From Myxococcales bacterium (GTDB taxonomy: Bacteria; Myxococcota_A; Polyangia; Polyangiales; Polyangiaceae): a stretch of 64,000 nt of DNA. The stretch lies in NCBI GenBank assembly GCA_016191785.1, contig JACPVJ010000121.1:44817-108816 (forward strand), given 5' to 3'. The notes beneath the pieces were generated by a model. That model searched no databases. It was not told the DNA's origin and saw only the letters and a list, made by a program, of their open reading frames with translations. Shown piece after piece: positions 1-8,215 of the stretch. Made by a program: the position numbers and the translations under genes. Each line of letters starts with the position of its first letter. Position 1 is the stretch's first letter.

Positions 1-1835
1 CAGTCGAAGCCCAGCGGCTCGAGCGCCGGCTCGAGGGCCTTGCCCAGCCGGCCGCCGTAGCTCCGCTCGAGCGCGGTCGCCCGCACCGCAGCGTCGCTCG
101 GGGCGGGCTGGGTCACCGCGACGGCGGGCGGCGCTGGAGTCGGCTCGACGCGAGGGAAGCTGAGCAGGGCCCAGAGCACGATGGTGCAGGCCAAGATCAC
201 CGTCCCCGCCTCTTTCAGGAACACCCACGCACGCTCCCACATCATGCGGAGCACGCCGCGCAAGAGCGGCACGCGGTACGGCGGCAGCTCGAGGATCAGG
301 GGCACGCGCCGCCCCCGCACCACCGTCCGGCCGATGACGGCGGCCGCGAGCAGGGTCATCACGATGCTGAAGACGTACATCGCGACCATCAACACGGCGC
401 CCAGCGGCAAGAACCCGAGCAGCGTGCGGTCGGGGAAGAGCGCGGCGATGATCAACGAGTAGACCGGCAGTCGCGCCGAGCAGGTCATGAGGGGCACGAC
501 CATCATGGTGAGCAGGCGGTCGCGCCGACGCTCCATGGTGCGGGTCGCCAAGATCGCCGGTACGGCGCAAGCAAAGCCCGAGAGCATGGGGACGAACGCC
601 CGCCCGTGGAGGCCGAGCGCGCGCATGATGCGATCCATCAAGTAGGCGACGCGTGCCATGTAGCCGCTGTCCTCGAGCAGGCCGATGAACAGGAAGAGCA
701 GCAGGATTTGCGGCAAGAACACCAGCACGTTGCCGACGCCGCCGATCACGCCGTCGGTCAAGAAGTCGCGCGCCACCCCCGCGGGCAAGCGGGCCTTGGC
801 GAGCTCGGCGAGCCCGCCGAACGCCGCTTCGATCAGCGCGATGGCTGGCTCTGCCCAAGAGAACAGCGCGAGGAACATCAGCAGCATGATGCCGACGAAG
901 GCGAGGAAGCCGAACACCGGGTGCAAGAGCACGCGGTCGAGCCGGGCAGAGCCGGCGCGCTTCGGCGGGTGCTTCGCAGTGCGACCGAAGATCCGATCGG
1001 CGTGGGCGTCCAGGAACGCGTAGCGCGCGCCGATCACCTCGAGGTCCAGATCGCGACCGGCCAGGTCGCGCTGGACGTCGAGGCAGCGCTCGCGGAGCGC
1101 CGGCGGGACCGACTCGAGCTCGTCTTCCGGATCGATGCTCGTCAGGGCCCACAATGCCAGCGCGCGGTCCCGCTCCACGTTCTTGTGCCAACCCTGGGGC
1201 AGAGCGTCGGCAACCCGGTCCAGTGAAGCGCGCAGATCGGCGGGGTAGGCGAGGTCGAGTCGAGCATCGGTGTGCTCGTTCAGGCAGCGGGCGATCTCGG
1301 TCCGAAGCGCCTCGATGCCCTCGCCGCTGCGCGCGTTGGTCGCGAGGGTGGGCGCGCCGAAGAGCTGGGCCACCGCCGCGGGGTCGGGGCGCGGTTCGCT
1401 CGCCTCGTCGATCATGTTGAGCACGACCAAGAGCGGCACCCGCAGCTCGGCGAGCTGGAGCACGAGGTAGAGGTTCCGAATCAGCTGTCCGGCGTCCACG
1501 ACGGCCACCACGAGATCGGGGGCCTCGAAGCCGCCGATGCCGAGCGTCGAGTTGATGGCCAGCTGCTCTTCGGGGGATCGCGCGGTCAGCGAGTACGCGC
1601 CGGGCACGTCCACCACCTCGGCGACCCCGTCGTCGCCAAGCGCGAGATCACCCGACCGTCGCTCGACGGTGATGCCCGGATAGTTTCCGACGCGTGCGTT
1701 CTGGCCCGTCAGACGGTTGAACAGCGTGGTCTTGCCCACGTTGGGATTGCCGACCAGCACGACCCGCCGGCGCGGCGCGGCGTCGGCGGGTTGCGCGCTC
1801 TCGATGGCTGGCTCGTGGCAGGCTTCGGCGCTCAC
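1..1835 (-). CDS. feoB: Ferrous iron transport protein B (FeoB), C-terminus off the left edge
   Basis: GTP-gated inner-membrane Fe(II) transporter. About 611 codons are present and the C-terminus is cut by the window edge. The N-terminal G domain shows the P-loop GNPNVGKT at residues 29-36, a G2 Thr (GITVE) and the G3 motif DVPGAY. The Gate region is also visible, with the family-typical PMLSGFACAVPAI followed by MTCSARLPVY. The start is GTG at 1835, which overlaps the feoA stop by 4 nt (GTGA) and so implies translational coupling. FeoA and an upstream Fur-like palindrome suggest iron-repressed expression. There is an Ala/Pro-rich extension of about 24 residues before the G domain. Assignment is secure. 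Confidence 0.97.
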   Translation of the reverse strand, partial: MSAEACHEPAIESAQPADAAPRRRVVLVGNPNVGKTTLFNRLTGQNARVGNYPGITVERRSGDLALGDDGVAEVVDVPGAYSLTARSPEEQLAINSTLGIGGFEAPDLVVAVVDAGQLIRNLYLVLQLAELRVPLLVVLNMIDEASEPRPDPAAVAQLFGAPTLATNARSGEGIEALRTEIARCLNEHTDARLDLAYPADLRASLDRVADALPQGWHKNVERDRALALWALTSIDPEDELESVPPALRERCLDVQRDLAGRDLDLEVIGARYAFLDAHADRIFGRTAKHPPKRAGSARLDRVLLHPVFGFLAFVGIMLLMFLALFSWAEPAIALIEAAFGGLAELAKARLPAGVARDFLTDGVIGGVGNVLVFLPQILLLFLFIGLLEDSGYMARVAYLMDRIMRALGLHGRAFVPMLSGFACAVPAILATRTMERRRDRLLTMMVVPLMTCSARLPVYSLIIAALFPDRTLLGFLPLGAVLMVAMYVFSIVMTLLAAAVIGRTVVRGRRVPLILELPPYRVPLLRGVLRMMWERAWVFLKEAGTVILACTIVLWALLSFPRVEPTPAPPAVAVTQPAPSDAAVRATALERSYGGRLGKALEPALEPLGFD

Positions 1836-2131
1836 ATCGCGCTCCGCGTCTCGAGCTCGGGCTCGAGACGCGTGCTGTTCGGTCGAGGCTCACGGGCGGC
1901 CTCGACCCCGACGACCACGACCTGCTCGGCTTCGGCGCGCCGGATCGACAGGCACGAGCCGCGCAGCAGAAGCTCGATGGGGTCGCCAAGGGGCGCGACG
2001 CCGACCAGCTCGACGCGCGTGCCGGGGACCAGCCCGAGCTCCATCAACCGGCGCCGGAACGCGCGCTCGCCGCCGACCCGCTGGACGGTCAACACCTGGC
2101 CCCGTTCGGCCGCCGCTAGGTTCGAGCTCAC
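1832..2131 (-). CDS. feoA: Ferrous iron transport protein A (FeoA)
   Basis: Small cytosolic SH3-like partner of FeoB, 99 residues. The core reads RRLMELGLVPGTRVELVGVAP then GDPIELLLRGSCLSIRRAEAE, the usual FeoA fold pattern. The start is GTG at 2131 (MSSNLAAAERG). It is the first gene of a feoA-feoB operon and overlaps feoB by 4 nt. A perfect 7-1-7 palindrome of Fur-box type lies 20-34 bp upstream. The C-terminus carries a short Arg/Glu-rich tail beyond the domain. FeoC is not visible in the window. Confidence 0.93.
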   Translation of the reverse strand: MSSNLAAAERGQVLTVQRVGGERAFRRRLMELGLVPGTRVELVGVAPLGDPIELLLRGSCLSIRRAEAEQVVVVGVEAAREPRPNSTRLEPELETRSAM

Positions 2132-2150
2132 AGCTGGGGTCTAGCTCAGC

Positions 2151-2165
2151 TGAAAACGGTTTTCA
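2151..2165. promoter_or_regulatory. Putative Fur box upstream of feoAB
   Basis: The 15-bp sequence TGAAAACGGTTTTCA is a perfect 7-1-7 inverted repeat in the layout of the classical Fur consensus (TGATAAT-N-ATTATCA). On the feoA coding strand it extends upstream into another TGAAA-like half site (TGAAATTGAAAAC). It lies 20 bp before the feoA start, where a repressor would block the promoter. It is AT-rich against a GC-rich background. Binding by Fur is inferred from sequence and context. Confidence 0.7.
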
Positions 2166-2216
2166 ATTTCAGCCTGCAGAAAGCCCGACAAATGACCAGT
2201 GTTGGCCTGACGCCCG

Positions 2217-3167
2217 TCAGCCCCGGGCGCGCAGGCGCTCCCGCACCTGGCGGATGCTGCCTGCCAGGACCGGGCCCGAGGTCGAGTCGGGGAAGACCCG
2301 TAAGACCTCGCGCAGGGCCTCGAGCATCTCGAGCGCCGAATCGAACCGGCGGCGGGGATCGCGCTCGAGGGCCCGGTGGACGGTGGTGGTCAGGCCCATC
2401 GGCAGCTCGGGTCGTTTGACCGAGAGCAGCGGGATGCGTGGGTCCTTCAGCATCGCCAAGACCTGGATGTCCGTCGCCGCATCGAACAGGCGCTGTCCGG
2501 CCAGGGCCTCCCACAGGCACACGCCCAGGCTGAACAGGTCGCTCTGCACCGTGGCCTCGTCACCGCGGACCAGCTCGGGCGCCAGGTAGCTGAGCTTACC
2601 CTTGACCACGTTGGGCTGGGTGATGCGGCCGCGATCCATGGCGCGGGCCATGCCGAAGTCCGCCAGCTTCACGATCCCGCTGACGTCGAGCAAGATGTTC
2701 GGGGGAGACACGTCGCGGTGCAGCACTGGCGCCAGCTTGCCGGCTTCGTTCCGGGTGGTGTGGGCGGCGTCCAGGGCGCGCAGGACCTCGATGGCAATCG
2801 CCGTCACGATGGGCCAGGGCGCCGTCTTGTCGAACCCCTTCTGATAGTCGCCGAAGTGCAGCCCCTCGACCCACTCGGTGACCAGGTAGTACTGCCCCTC
2901 GCCGTCGATGCCGAAGTCGTGGATCTGCACGATGTTGGGGTGCCGCAGCATGGCGCCGACCCGGGCCTCTTCCACGAACATCTGGATGACCTCGGGGAAG
3001 TCGTTGAACGCCTCGTTCAGGCGCTTCACCGCCACGGTGCGGCGGAACCCCTCGGCGCCGTAGACCAACGCGCGCCAGACCGTGCCCATGCCCCCGATGC
3101 CGATCTGCTCGATCAGCGCGTACTTCGCGTCCACGATCGCGCCGGGCGTGTCCGAGCCAATGGTCAT
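2217..3167 (-). CDS. Soluble serine/threonine protein kinase (PknB-type catalytic domain)
   Basis: Eukaryotic-type kinase of 316 residues, almost all catalytic domain. Visible motifs: Gly-loop GIGGMG (residues 23-28), VAIK-type Lys48, catalytic HRD (150-152) with Asn157, DFG (170-172) and APE (196-198). It is an RD kinase and should be active. There is no transmembrane segment or C-terminal sensor domain, so it is probably cytosolic. It lies 27 nt downstream of a small Cys-rich lipoprotein gene on the same strand and may be co-transcribed. Its substrate cannot be told from the sequence. Myxobacteria encode large families of such kinases. Confidence 0.93.
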   Translation of the reverse strand: MTIGSDTPGAIVDAKYALIEQIGIGGMGTVWRALVYGAEGFRRTVAVKRLNEAFNDFPEVIQMFVEEARVGAMLRHPNIVQIHDFGIDGEGQYYLVTEWVEGLHFGDYQKGFDKTAPWPIVTAIAIEVLRALDAAHTTRNEAGKLAPVLHRDVSPPNILLDVSGIVKLADFGMARAMDRGRITQPNVVKGKLSYLAPELVRGDEATVQSDLFSLGVCLWEALAGQRLFDAATDIQVLAMLKDPRIPLLSVKRPELPMGLTTTVHRALERDPRRRFDSALEMLEALREVLRVFPDSTSGPVLAGSIRQVRERLRARG

Positions 3168-3194
3168 CAGGCTCGAGATCCTAGCACGCGGCGC

Positions 3195-3446
3195 TCACTC
3201 GGGCGCCGAATCGCTCGCGGCGTCGGAGGCGTCCGGCAGGTTCGGGTAGCTGCCGTCGAGCACCGTGCAGAAGCACCGACTCCACGCGCCGGGCTCGACG
3301 CATTGCTGGGCGCCGCGGCAGTGCTCGGTCTCGCAGGCGCGAAACTGATTGACGGTACACGGCGCCTCGAGGGACGGCTGAGCGGGCTCGGCCGAGCAGC
3401 CCCCGAGGAGCAGCGCGGCGGAAAATGTCTGGATCGGGCGCCGCAT
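3195..3446 (-). CDS. Small Cys-rich lipoprotein
   Basis: 83 residues. The N-terminus MRRPIQTFSAALLLGGC is a type II signal peptide with lipobox LGGC (Cys17), so the mature protein should be a lipid-anchored envelope protein. The short mature part holds seven further Cys, which suggests disulfides and export, and it ends in an Asp/Ser/Ala-rich tail. The ATG at 3446 is chosen because the open frame further upstream has no signal peptide. No family is recognised. It is divergent from the gene at 3495 (48-bp gap) and upstream of the kinase gene. Confidence 0.72.
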   Translation of the reverse strand: MRRPIQTFSAALLLGGCSAEPAQPSLEAPCTVNQFRACETEHCRGAQQCVEPGAWSRCFCTVLDGSYPNLPDASDAASDSAPE

Positions 3447-3494
3447 CGCGTTCGACGTTCTGCACCGGCCGTCGCGTTGGTGCAAACTGATCGC

Positions 3495-4100
3495 GTGGCC
3501 CATGACGGTTTGCGCCTGCTGGTCTATGACGCCCACGCGGGCGGCCTGAGCTTCGCCTGGGCGACCGGCGCAAGGTGGTATCGGGCCCGCGGCTGGCTCG
3601 ATCGCGCGAAGGGCGCCAAGAGCTGGGACGAAGCCCTCGAGTTCTTGGAGACCACGGTCCCTTCCCGCAAGGTGTCCGAGATCCAGTTCTGGGGCCACGG
3701 CAAGTGGGGTGACGCTCGCTTCGGTAACGAGCGGCTCGAGCTCGCCTCCCTCGCCCAGGGCCACCCCCAGGGTGAGCGCCTGCGGCGCGTCGCGGCGCGC
3801 TTCGACGCCGGCGCCCTGCTCTGGTTCCGCAGCTGCGAGACGCTGGGCGCCCGCTCCGGCCAGGCCTTCGCGCAGGCGCTGGCGGGCGAGCTCGGGTGCA
3901 CGGTGGCGGGGCACACCTACGTGATCGACCTGTTGCAGAGCGGGCTGCACGCGCTCCGGCCCGGAGGGGCGCCGGACTGGGATCCGGAAGAGGGCCTCGC
4001 CGAGGGCAGCGCCGAGCGACCCGTGCGTGCCCTGCGTTCGTCTCCGAGCGCCCCGAGGACCATCACCTGCTTCGACGGGCGCTTGCCCGACTGGGCCTGA
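3495..4100 (+). CDS. Caspase-fold-like protein with His/Cys dyad (resembles DUF4347)
   Basis: 201 residues from GTG at 3495; no signal peptide. Two hydrophobic strands each end in a candidate catalytic residue: IQFWGHG (His68-Gly69) and LLWFRSC (Cys114). This is the His-Gly ... Ser/Ala-Cys layout of clan CD (caspase-like) peptidases. The following GxRSGQAFAQALAGELGCTVAGHTY block resembles the DUF4347 C-terminal part (G.af...la..tGa.V.A). Family membership is a judgement by eye; proteolytic activity is inference. It is divergent from the lipoprotein/kinase pair and convergent with the PHP-domain lipoprotein, whose stop lies 4 nt away. Confidence 0.6.
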   Translation: MAHDGLRLLVYDAHAGGLSFAWATGARWYRARGWLDRAKGAKSWDEALEFLETTVPSRKVSEIQFWGHGKWGDARFGNERLELASLAQGHPQGERLRRVAARFDAGALLWFRSCETLGARSGQAFAQALAGELGCTVAGHTYVIDLLQSGLHALRPGGAPDWDPEEGLAEGSAERPVRALRSSPSAPRTITCFDGRLPDWA

Positions 4101-4103
4101 GCG

Positions 4104-5486
4104 TCACTTCACGTAGATGGCGTTCGAGTAGATCCAGACGAACTCTTTTTCCCCGAGGTCGGCGTACGAGGACAGGTACTTCGTGAGGTGACGGGGCTTC
4201 ATGCGCACCTCCACGCGGTAGGCGCCGGGCTCGCTGACGGGGTGGGCGAGGGCTTCCGCGGCCTCGTGCACCACGTCCCAGCCGCCGACCTTGGCCCGGA
4301 GCAAGCGCACCACCAGATCGGGCGGCTTCGCGCCCCAGCCGCCCTCGGCGGTCGGCACCGTCGCGTGGAGCACCGGCGAGGCGGCGGCGGGCACCTCTCC
4401 GCCCATTTCGGTCACCTCTCCGCCCGTCGCGGCGTGAAAATCGAAGCCGATCGGGAAGCCGAGCACCTCGAACGCGCCGTAGGCGCGCCCCGCTCGGAGG
4501 GCCGCCTTCAGCCCGAGATCGTCGAAGCCGCCCTGGCCGCCTGGCGCGACCAAGAGGTGGTTCGAGAACCAACCCATCATGCGGCGATAGCTGTCGATGC
4601 GCTCGCCGTCGGGCAAGAGGTCCTTGAACGAGTTGCGGTGGCAGTCGGTCCCCATGGTCGTGACGCGCTTCTTGCCCGCAGCGAGCACGCTGCCCCAGCG
4701 CTCGAGGTAGCGCTTGTCCTCGCTCACGATGGGCAGCAGGACCAGGTCCGAGAAGGGCAGAAGCTCGGGCTCTTTCATGCGCTGGATGAGCTGGATCACC
4801 GCGCCGGCACCGAGGAACGTGTTGGCGTGCAGGTTGTACATCTCGAAGCCGTCGATCGGCAGATCGCTCAGCTGTTCGACGCTCCAGTCTTCGGTGTGCT
4901 GGAGCAGCACCACCGCGCCCAGCTTCTTCACCGCGGCGATGGTCTCGGGGGTCTCGGCGCCGTAGATCGCGTCGCGCTCGGCGGCTGTCGGCGCGACGTG
5001 CCGCTCGAGGCCCACGGGCATGAAGCCCGACTCGGTCCCCGCGATGATCAGCGGCGTGCTGCCGTCGGGACACGCGAGCCAGCTGGCGACCGGTGTGCCG
5101 CCGCGCTCGAGGAGCACGTCGCCCTTGCTGGCGTCGTACAAGAGCGCGTCCGGGAACTCGGTGTTCGCGAACGAGTCCTTGTGGTCGGTCAGCATCACGA
5201 AGTCGTGTCGGGTCGAGCACAGGCCCTGGCGGAAGTCGTCGAGGCACGGTGCGTTGACCTTGCCCTTCGCGTCCTTGGGCTCGCCGTCGCAAGCGTCATG
5301 GCTGTGGACGCTGTGGGCGTGGATCAGACCGCGGCGGTCGAGCCAGCCCCGCGACGTCGGCTCGCGCGTGGTGCCGACGACCGTGCCGGGCGTCCAGCCG
5401 GACGCCGAGGCGCTGCCCGCGTCGTCCGACGAGCAAGCGAAGAAGAACGAACCCAGGGCCAACCAGGCCGCGACCGCTGCGCGCAT
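4104..5486 (-). CDS. PHP-domain-like metal-dependent phosphoesterase, lipoprotein
   Basis: 460 residues from ATG 5486. The signal peptide MRAAVAAWLALGSFFFAC has an atypical lipobox (FFAC, Cys18) followed by a Ser/Asp/Ala linker. Metal-site motifs typical of PHP hydrolases are visible: HAHSVHSHD (56-64), MLTDHKDS (98-105) and, later, GTDCHRNS. The enzyme should therefore be a di- or trinuclear metal hydrolase facing the periplasm or outside; its substrate is unknown. The start was chosen for the signal peptide, because the frame stays open further upstream without coding character. Confidence 0.78.
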   Translation of the reverse strand: MRAAVAAWLALGSFFFACSSDDAGSASASGWTPGTVVGTTREPTSRGWLDRRGLIHAHSVHSHDACDGEPKDAKGKVNAPCLDDFRQGLCSTRHDFVMLTDHKDSFANTEFPDALLYDASKGDVLLERGGTPVASWLACPDGSTPLIIAGTESGFMPVGLERHVAPTAAERDAIYGAETPETIAAVKKLGAVVLLQHTEDWSVEQLSDLPIDGFEMYNLHANTFLGAGAVIQLIQRMKEPELLPFSDLVLLPIVSEDKRYLERWGSVLAAGKKRVTTMGTDCHRNSFKDLLPDGERIDSYRRMMGWFSNHLLVAPGGQGGFDDLGLKAALRAGRAYGAFEVLGFPIGFDFHAATGGEVTEMGGEVPAAASPVLHATVPTAEGGWGAKPPDLVVRLLRAKVGGWDVVHEAAEALAHPVSEPGAYRVEVRMKPRHLTKYLSSYADLGEKEFVWIYSNAIYVK

Positions 5487-5565
5487 GCGGCGCAGTGTGG
5501 CAGGACCATTGTCGCTGTCGAGGGGAGAGGCCGCGAGAGTTGCGCCCGAACGGGCGGAAATCGAG

Positions 5566-6495
5566 TCAGAGCGCGTTCGCACAGCAGCGTACGCCGGTCT
5601 GCGCGCCGAAGTAGTACTCGTCGTGGCCGGTGGTCGCTGCCACGCAGTTGTTGCGGCCCGCGAGCCACCACCCACCGCGCAGCGACGACCGCCACGGCCG
5701 TTGCATCCCGTCCCGGACGGTCCACTCGTCGACGTTGCCGACCAGGTTGCGCACGCCAAAGGGGCTGACGCACGCGGGACGGTCTGCCGGCCTCACGCGC
5801 TTATCCCGCAGCTTGCCGCGGTACTCGAGGCCGGTCTGATCGTGGTTGCAGAGCTTGGCGTTGCGCTGGAAGCCATAGGGGTAGGGCCGCAGCGCCTCGC
5901 CCTGGCACGCGAACTGCCACTCGGACTCGAAGCACAGGCGCTTGCCCAGGCTCTCGCAAAGATCCTTCGCCATGGTCCAAGACTGGTCGACCAGCGGCTT
6001 GTCGGCGCCGGGCGGGACGTACTCGTCGCGGTCGATGCAGAAGCGCCGGTGCTCGCGCGACGCCAGGCACTGGGGGGTCGTGTCGAACTCGGCGCACCGA
6101 TGATGGCTCAGGAACGCACCGGGCACGCCGTCGTCCAGGTATCGCAGGCAGCGGTGGCGCACGTCGGGGCAGTACATCCCCTCGACCAAGATCATCTCCG
6201 TGGGGCAGGCCGGGGGGGGCGCGGAGGCGTCGCTCTCGGGAGGGAGGGGCGGCGCCGCGTCGGCCCGGTAGCGAGCCCACCACGGTTCGGGCCCGCCAGC
6301 GGTGAAGCACATGTCCGATCCGGACTCGGCGGGTGCGCCCGGGCGCGTCACCGGGTCGAAGCGACACTCGCGCAGCGGCGGCGGCGCCGACGGCAAGTCG
6401 ACCAGCGAGATGGGGGCCGGTCGGGTCGCGGGTCGCAGATCGTCGCAGCCGACGGTCACGGTCACGAGCAGCGCGGCGGCGACCCGTGGGCTCAA
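5566..6495 (-). CDS. Formylglycine-generating-enzyme-like (SUMF1/EgtB/PvdO) lipoprotein
   Basis: About 309 residues. TTG at 6495 overlaps the preceding stop (TTGA); an in-frame TTG at 6501 is the alternative. The signal peptide ends LLVTVTVGC, a lipobox. The domain shows FCIDRDEY, AKDLCESLGKRLCFESEWQFAC, GNVDEW (GNVWEW in most members), LRGGWW and a terminal GVRCC. These are SUMF1-fold landmarks, with substitutions that make enzymatic formylglycine formation doubtful. Cys content is high, which fits export. It is coupled to the small lipoprotein gene upstream. Confidence 0.8.
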   Translation of the reverse strand: MSPRVAAALLVTVTVGCDDLRPATRPAPISLVDLPSAPPPLRECRFDPVTRPGAPAESGSDMCFTAGGPEPWWARYRADAAPPLPPESDASAPPPACPTEMILVEGMYCPDVRHRCLRYLDDGVPGAFLSHHRCAEFDTTPQCLASREHRRFCIDRDEYVPPGADKPLVDQSWTMAKDLCESLGKRLCFESEWQFACQGEALRPYPYGFQRNAKLCNHDQTGLEYRGKLRDKRVRPADRPACVSPFGVRNLVGNVDEWTVRDGMQRPWRSSLRGGWWLAGRNNCVAATTGHDEYYFGAQTGVRCCANAL

Positions 6496-6893
6496 CGGCA
6501 AGCCGCTTCGGCCTCGCTGAAGCGCTTCTGCGCCGAGTCGAGCAGGCCCTTGAACCCGACGTACTTGTCCTTGTCGAAGTAGCCGTTGAACTCCTTGACC
6601 ACCCGGTCGCGCGCCCGGGTCCCGGTGGTCCACGAGATCTTCTTGAACGCGAACGACTCGAAGACCAGCTGGGCCTGCTGCTCCATCACGGTGAAGGTCT
6701 CGAGGTGGTTGGTCTTCAGGGCCGCGTTCATCTCTTCGTAGCCGGCGACCCCCTGGAACTTGAAGCGGCCGGCCTCGTTCCGGACCTTCTCCCACTCGTT
6801 GGCCGTGGCCATCCGAGCGCGCTCGCACTTCTCTTCGTCCTGGCAGCCCCAGACGACCAGCGAGAGGCAGAGGGTGGCGATGGCCTGCTTCAT
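6492..6893 (-). CDS. Small helical lipoprotein, function unknown
   Basis: 133 residues from ATG 6893. The signal peptide MKQAIATLCLSLVVWGC has lipobox VWGC. The mature part is charged and mainly helical, with two Cys: one near the N-terminus (EKCERAR) and one at the C-terminus (EAACR), which could pair. No family recognised. The 3' end overlaps the TTG start of the FGE-like lipoprotein, so the two are probably one operon. Confidence 0.7.
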   Translation of the reverse strand: MKQAIATLCLSLVVWGCQDEEKCERARMATANEWEKVRNEAGRFKFQGVAGYEEMNAALKTNHLETFTVMEQQAQLVFESFAFKKISWTTGTRARDRVVKEFNGYFDKDKYVGFKGLLDSAQKRFSEAEAACR

Positions 6894-6992
6894 CGGACCG
6901 TTCACCACCAGGCTAGCCCGACCCGACGGTTCTGGCCCAAGAACGGGAACGGCAGAAGGGCCGACTGCCGCCGGACGCGCGCTCTGGCCGCG

Positions 6993-7517
6993 CTAGCCGC
7001 CCCAGGGCGGCGCGCCCCGCGAAGGCCGCGACGCGATGTTGCTGACCAGCTTCGGGAACTGGTCGAAGACGAAGCGGGCCACGTCGCGCAGCGAGATCAC
7101 GTGGATGGGCTCGCCCCGGTCGTTGACCACCGGCACGTGACGGTACCCGCCGACCTGCATGTGGTTCATCACGAACTTGACCGCGTCGTCGAGCTCGAGC
7201 GCGTCCGGATCACGGGTCATGACCTCGGTCACCGGGCGTCGGCGCCAGGCCTCGCCCTCGAGCCCGACCTTCATCATGAGGTCGCGCTCGGTCACGATCC
7301 CGCTCAGCTTGCCGTTCTGGGTGACCACCACGGCGCCAAAGCGATGCCGGCGCATCAGCTCGACCGCTTGCTCGACGGTGGCGTCGGTGTTGACGGTGAT
7401 CGCGGGCTTCTTGCAGAGCACGCGGAGCGGCTGCTCGAAGTGGTCGGCGTCGATCACGGCGCGCTGCCGGGCCCGCTCGGACATGATCTCGAGCTCGTCG
7501 TCCAGGTAGTCGTCCAT
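6993..7517 (-). CDS. CBS-domain pair protein
   Basis: 174 residues with two CBS motifs. The first reads ITVNTDATVEQAVELMRRHRFGAVVV...GIVTERDLM (about 40-85) and the second PDALELDDAVKFVMNHMQVGGYRHVPVV...ISLRDVARF (about 108-150). One Bateman module of this kind normally binds adenosyl ligands and acts as an energy or regulatory sensor. There is no catalytic partner domain. The C-terminus is Pro/Gly-rich. It is divergent from the cyclophilin gene across 157 bp. Confidence 0.88.
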   Translation of the reverse strand: MDDYLDDELEIMSERARQRAVIDADHFEQPLRVLCKKPAITVNTDATVEQAVELMRRHRFGAVVVTQNGKLSGIVTERDLMMKVGLEGEAWRRRPVTEVMTRDPDALELDDAVKFVMNHMQVGGYRHVPVVNDRGEPIHVISLRDVARFVFDQFPKLVSNIASRPSRGAPPWGG

Positions 7518-7674
7518 GGGGTTCCCTCTAGTCCGAAGCGTAGTTCAGCTCGGTCGTGTCGGCGACTGGCCCCCCGGAAGCTCGCGACAAATCAGGACCC
7601 CGCCCCGGGGCCCGGGTGGGGCCTCGCCACCCCCCTGGAACCGCCCGACGGACTCGTCTAGGTTGCGCCTCACC

Positions 7675-8187
7675 ATGGCGAACCCGACCGCAGTTCTCGA
7701 GACCAGCTTGGGCGACATCACGGTGGAGCTCTACACCGACCAGATGCCCATTACCGCCGGCAACTTCGTCAAGCTCGCGAAGAGCGGCTTCTACGATGGC
7801 CTGCACTTTCACCGAGTCATCAACGGCTTCATGCTGCAGTTCGGCTGCCCGCACAGCAAGGACCCGTCGAGCCCCCGCGCCGGCACCGGCGACAGCCCCT
7901 TGGGCCCGCTTCAAGACGAGCACACCGCGAAGCTGTCGAACGAGCCCGGCACCCTCTCGATGGCCAACACCGGTCGCCCGAACTCTGGCAGCTGTCAGTT
8001 CTTCATCAACACCGTCCACAACGCGTATCTGGACTGGTTCTCGCCCGGCGCGTCGAAGCACCCGGTGTTCGGCAAGGTCATCGCCGGCATGGACGTGGTC
8101 AAGAAGATCGAGACCACCAAGACCGATCACGGCGACCGGCCAGTCACGCCGGTGAAGATGAACCGCGTGCGGGTGGTCGAAGGCTGA
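7675..8187 (+). CDS. Cyclophilin-type peptidyl-prolyl cis-trans isomerase
   Basis: 170 residues from ATG 7675, no signal peptide, so a cytosolic PpiB-type enzyme. Family landmarks: LGDITVELYTDQMPITAGNF, then FHRVINGFMLQFGCP with the catalytic-type Arg, then MANTGRPNSGSCQFFI and FGKVIAGMDVV. A GS substitution (NSGSCQFFI for NTNGSQFFI) and the inserted Pro/Asp-rich loop PHSKDPSSPRAGTGDS are typical of one bacterial subgroup. It stands alone, convergent with the Kelch lipoprotein gene. Confidence 0.93.
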   Translation: MANPTAVLETSLGDITVELYTDQMPITAGNFVKLAKSGFYDGLHFHRVINGFMLQFGCPHSKDPSSPRAGTGDSPLGPLQDEHTAKLSNEPGTLSMANTGRPNSGSCQFFINTVHNAYLDWFSPGASKHPVFGKVIAGMDVVKKIETTKTDHGDRPVTPVKMNRVRVVEG

Positions 8188-8215
8188 GGTCGGTCCGGGC
8201 ACGACGCCCGGACCG

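Noticed and set aside
2376..3494. Long plus-strand open frame preceding the caspase-like gene
   Set aside because: It runs antisense through the Ser/Thr kinase, whose motifs are unmistakable; only the part from 3495 has independent coding character.
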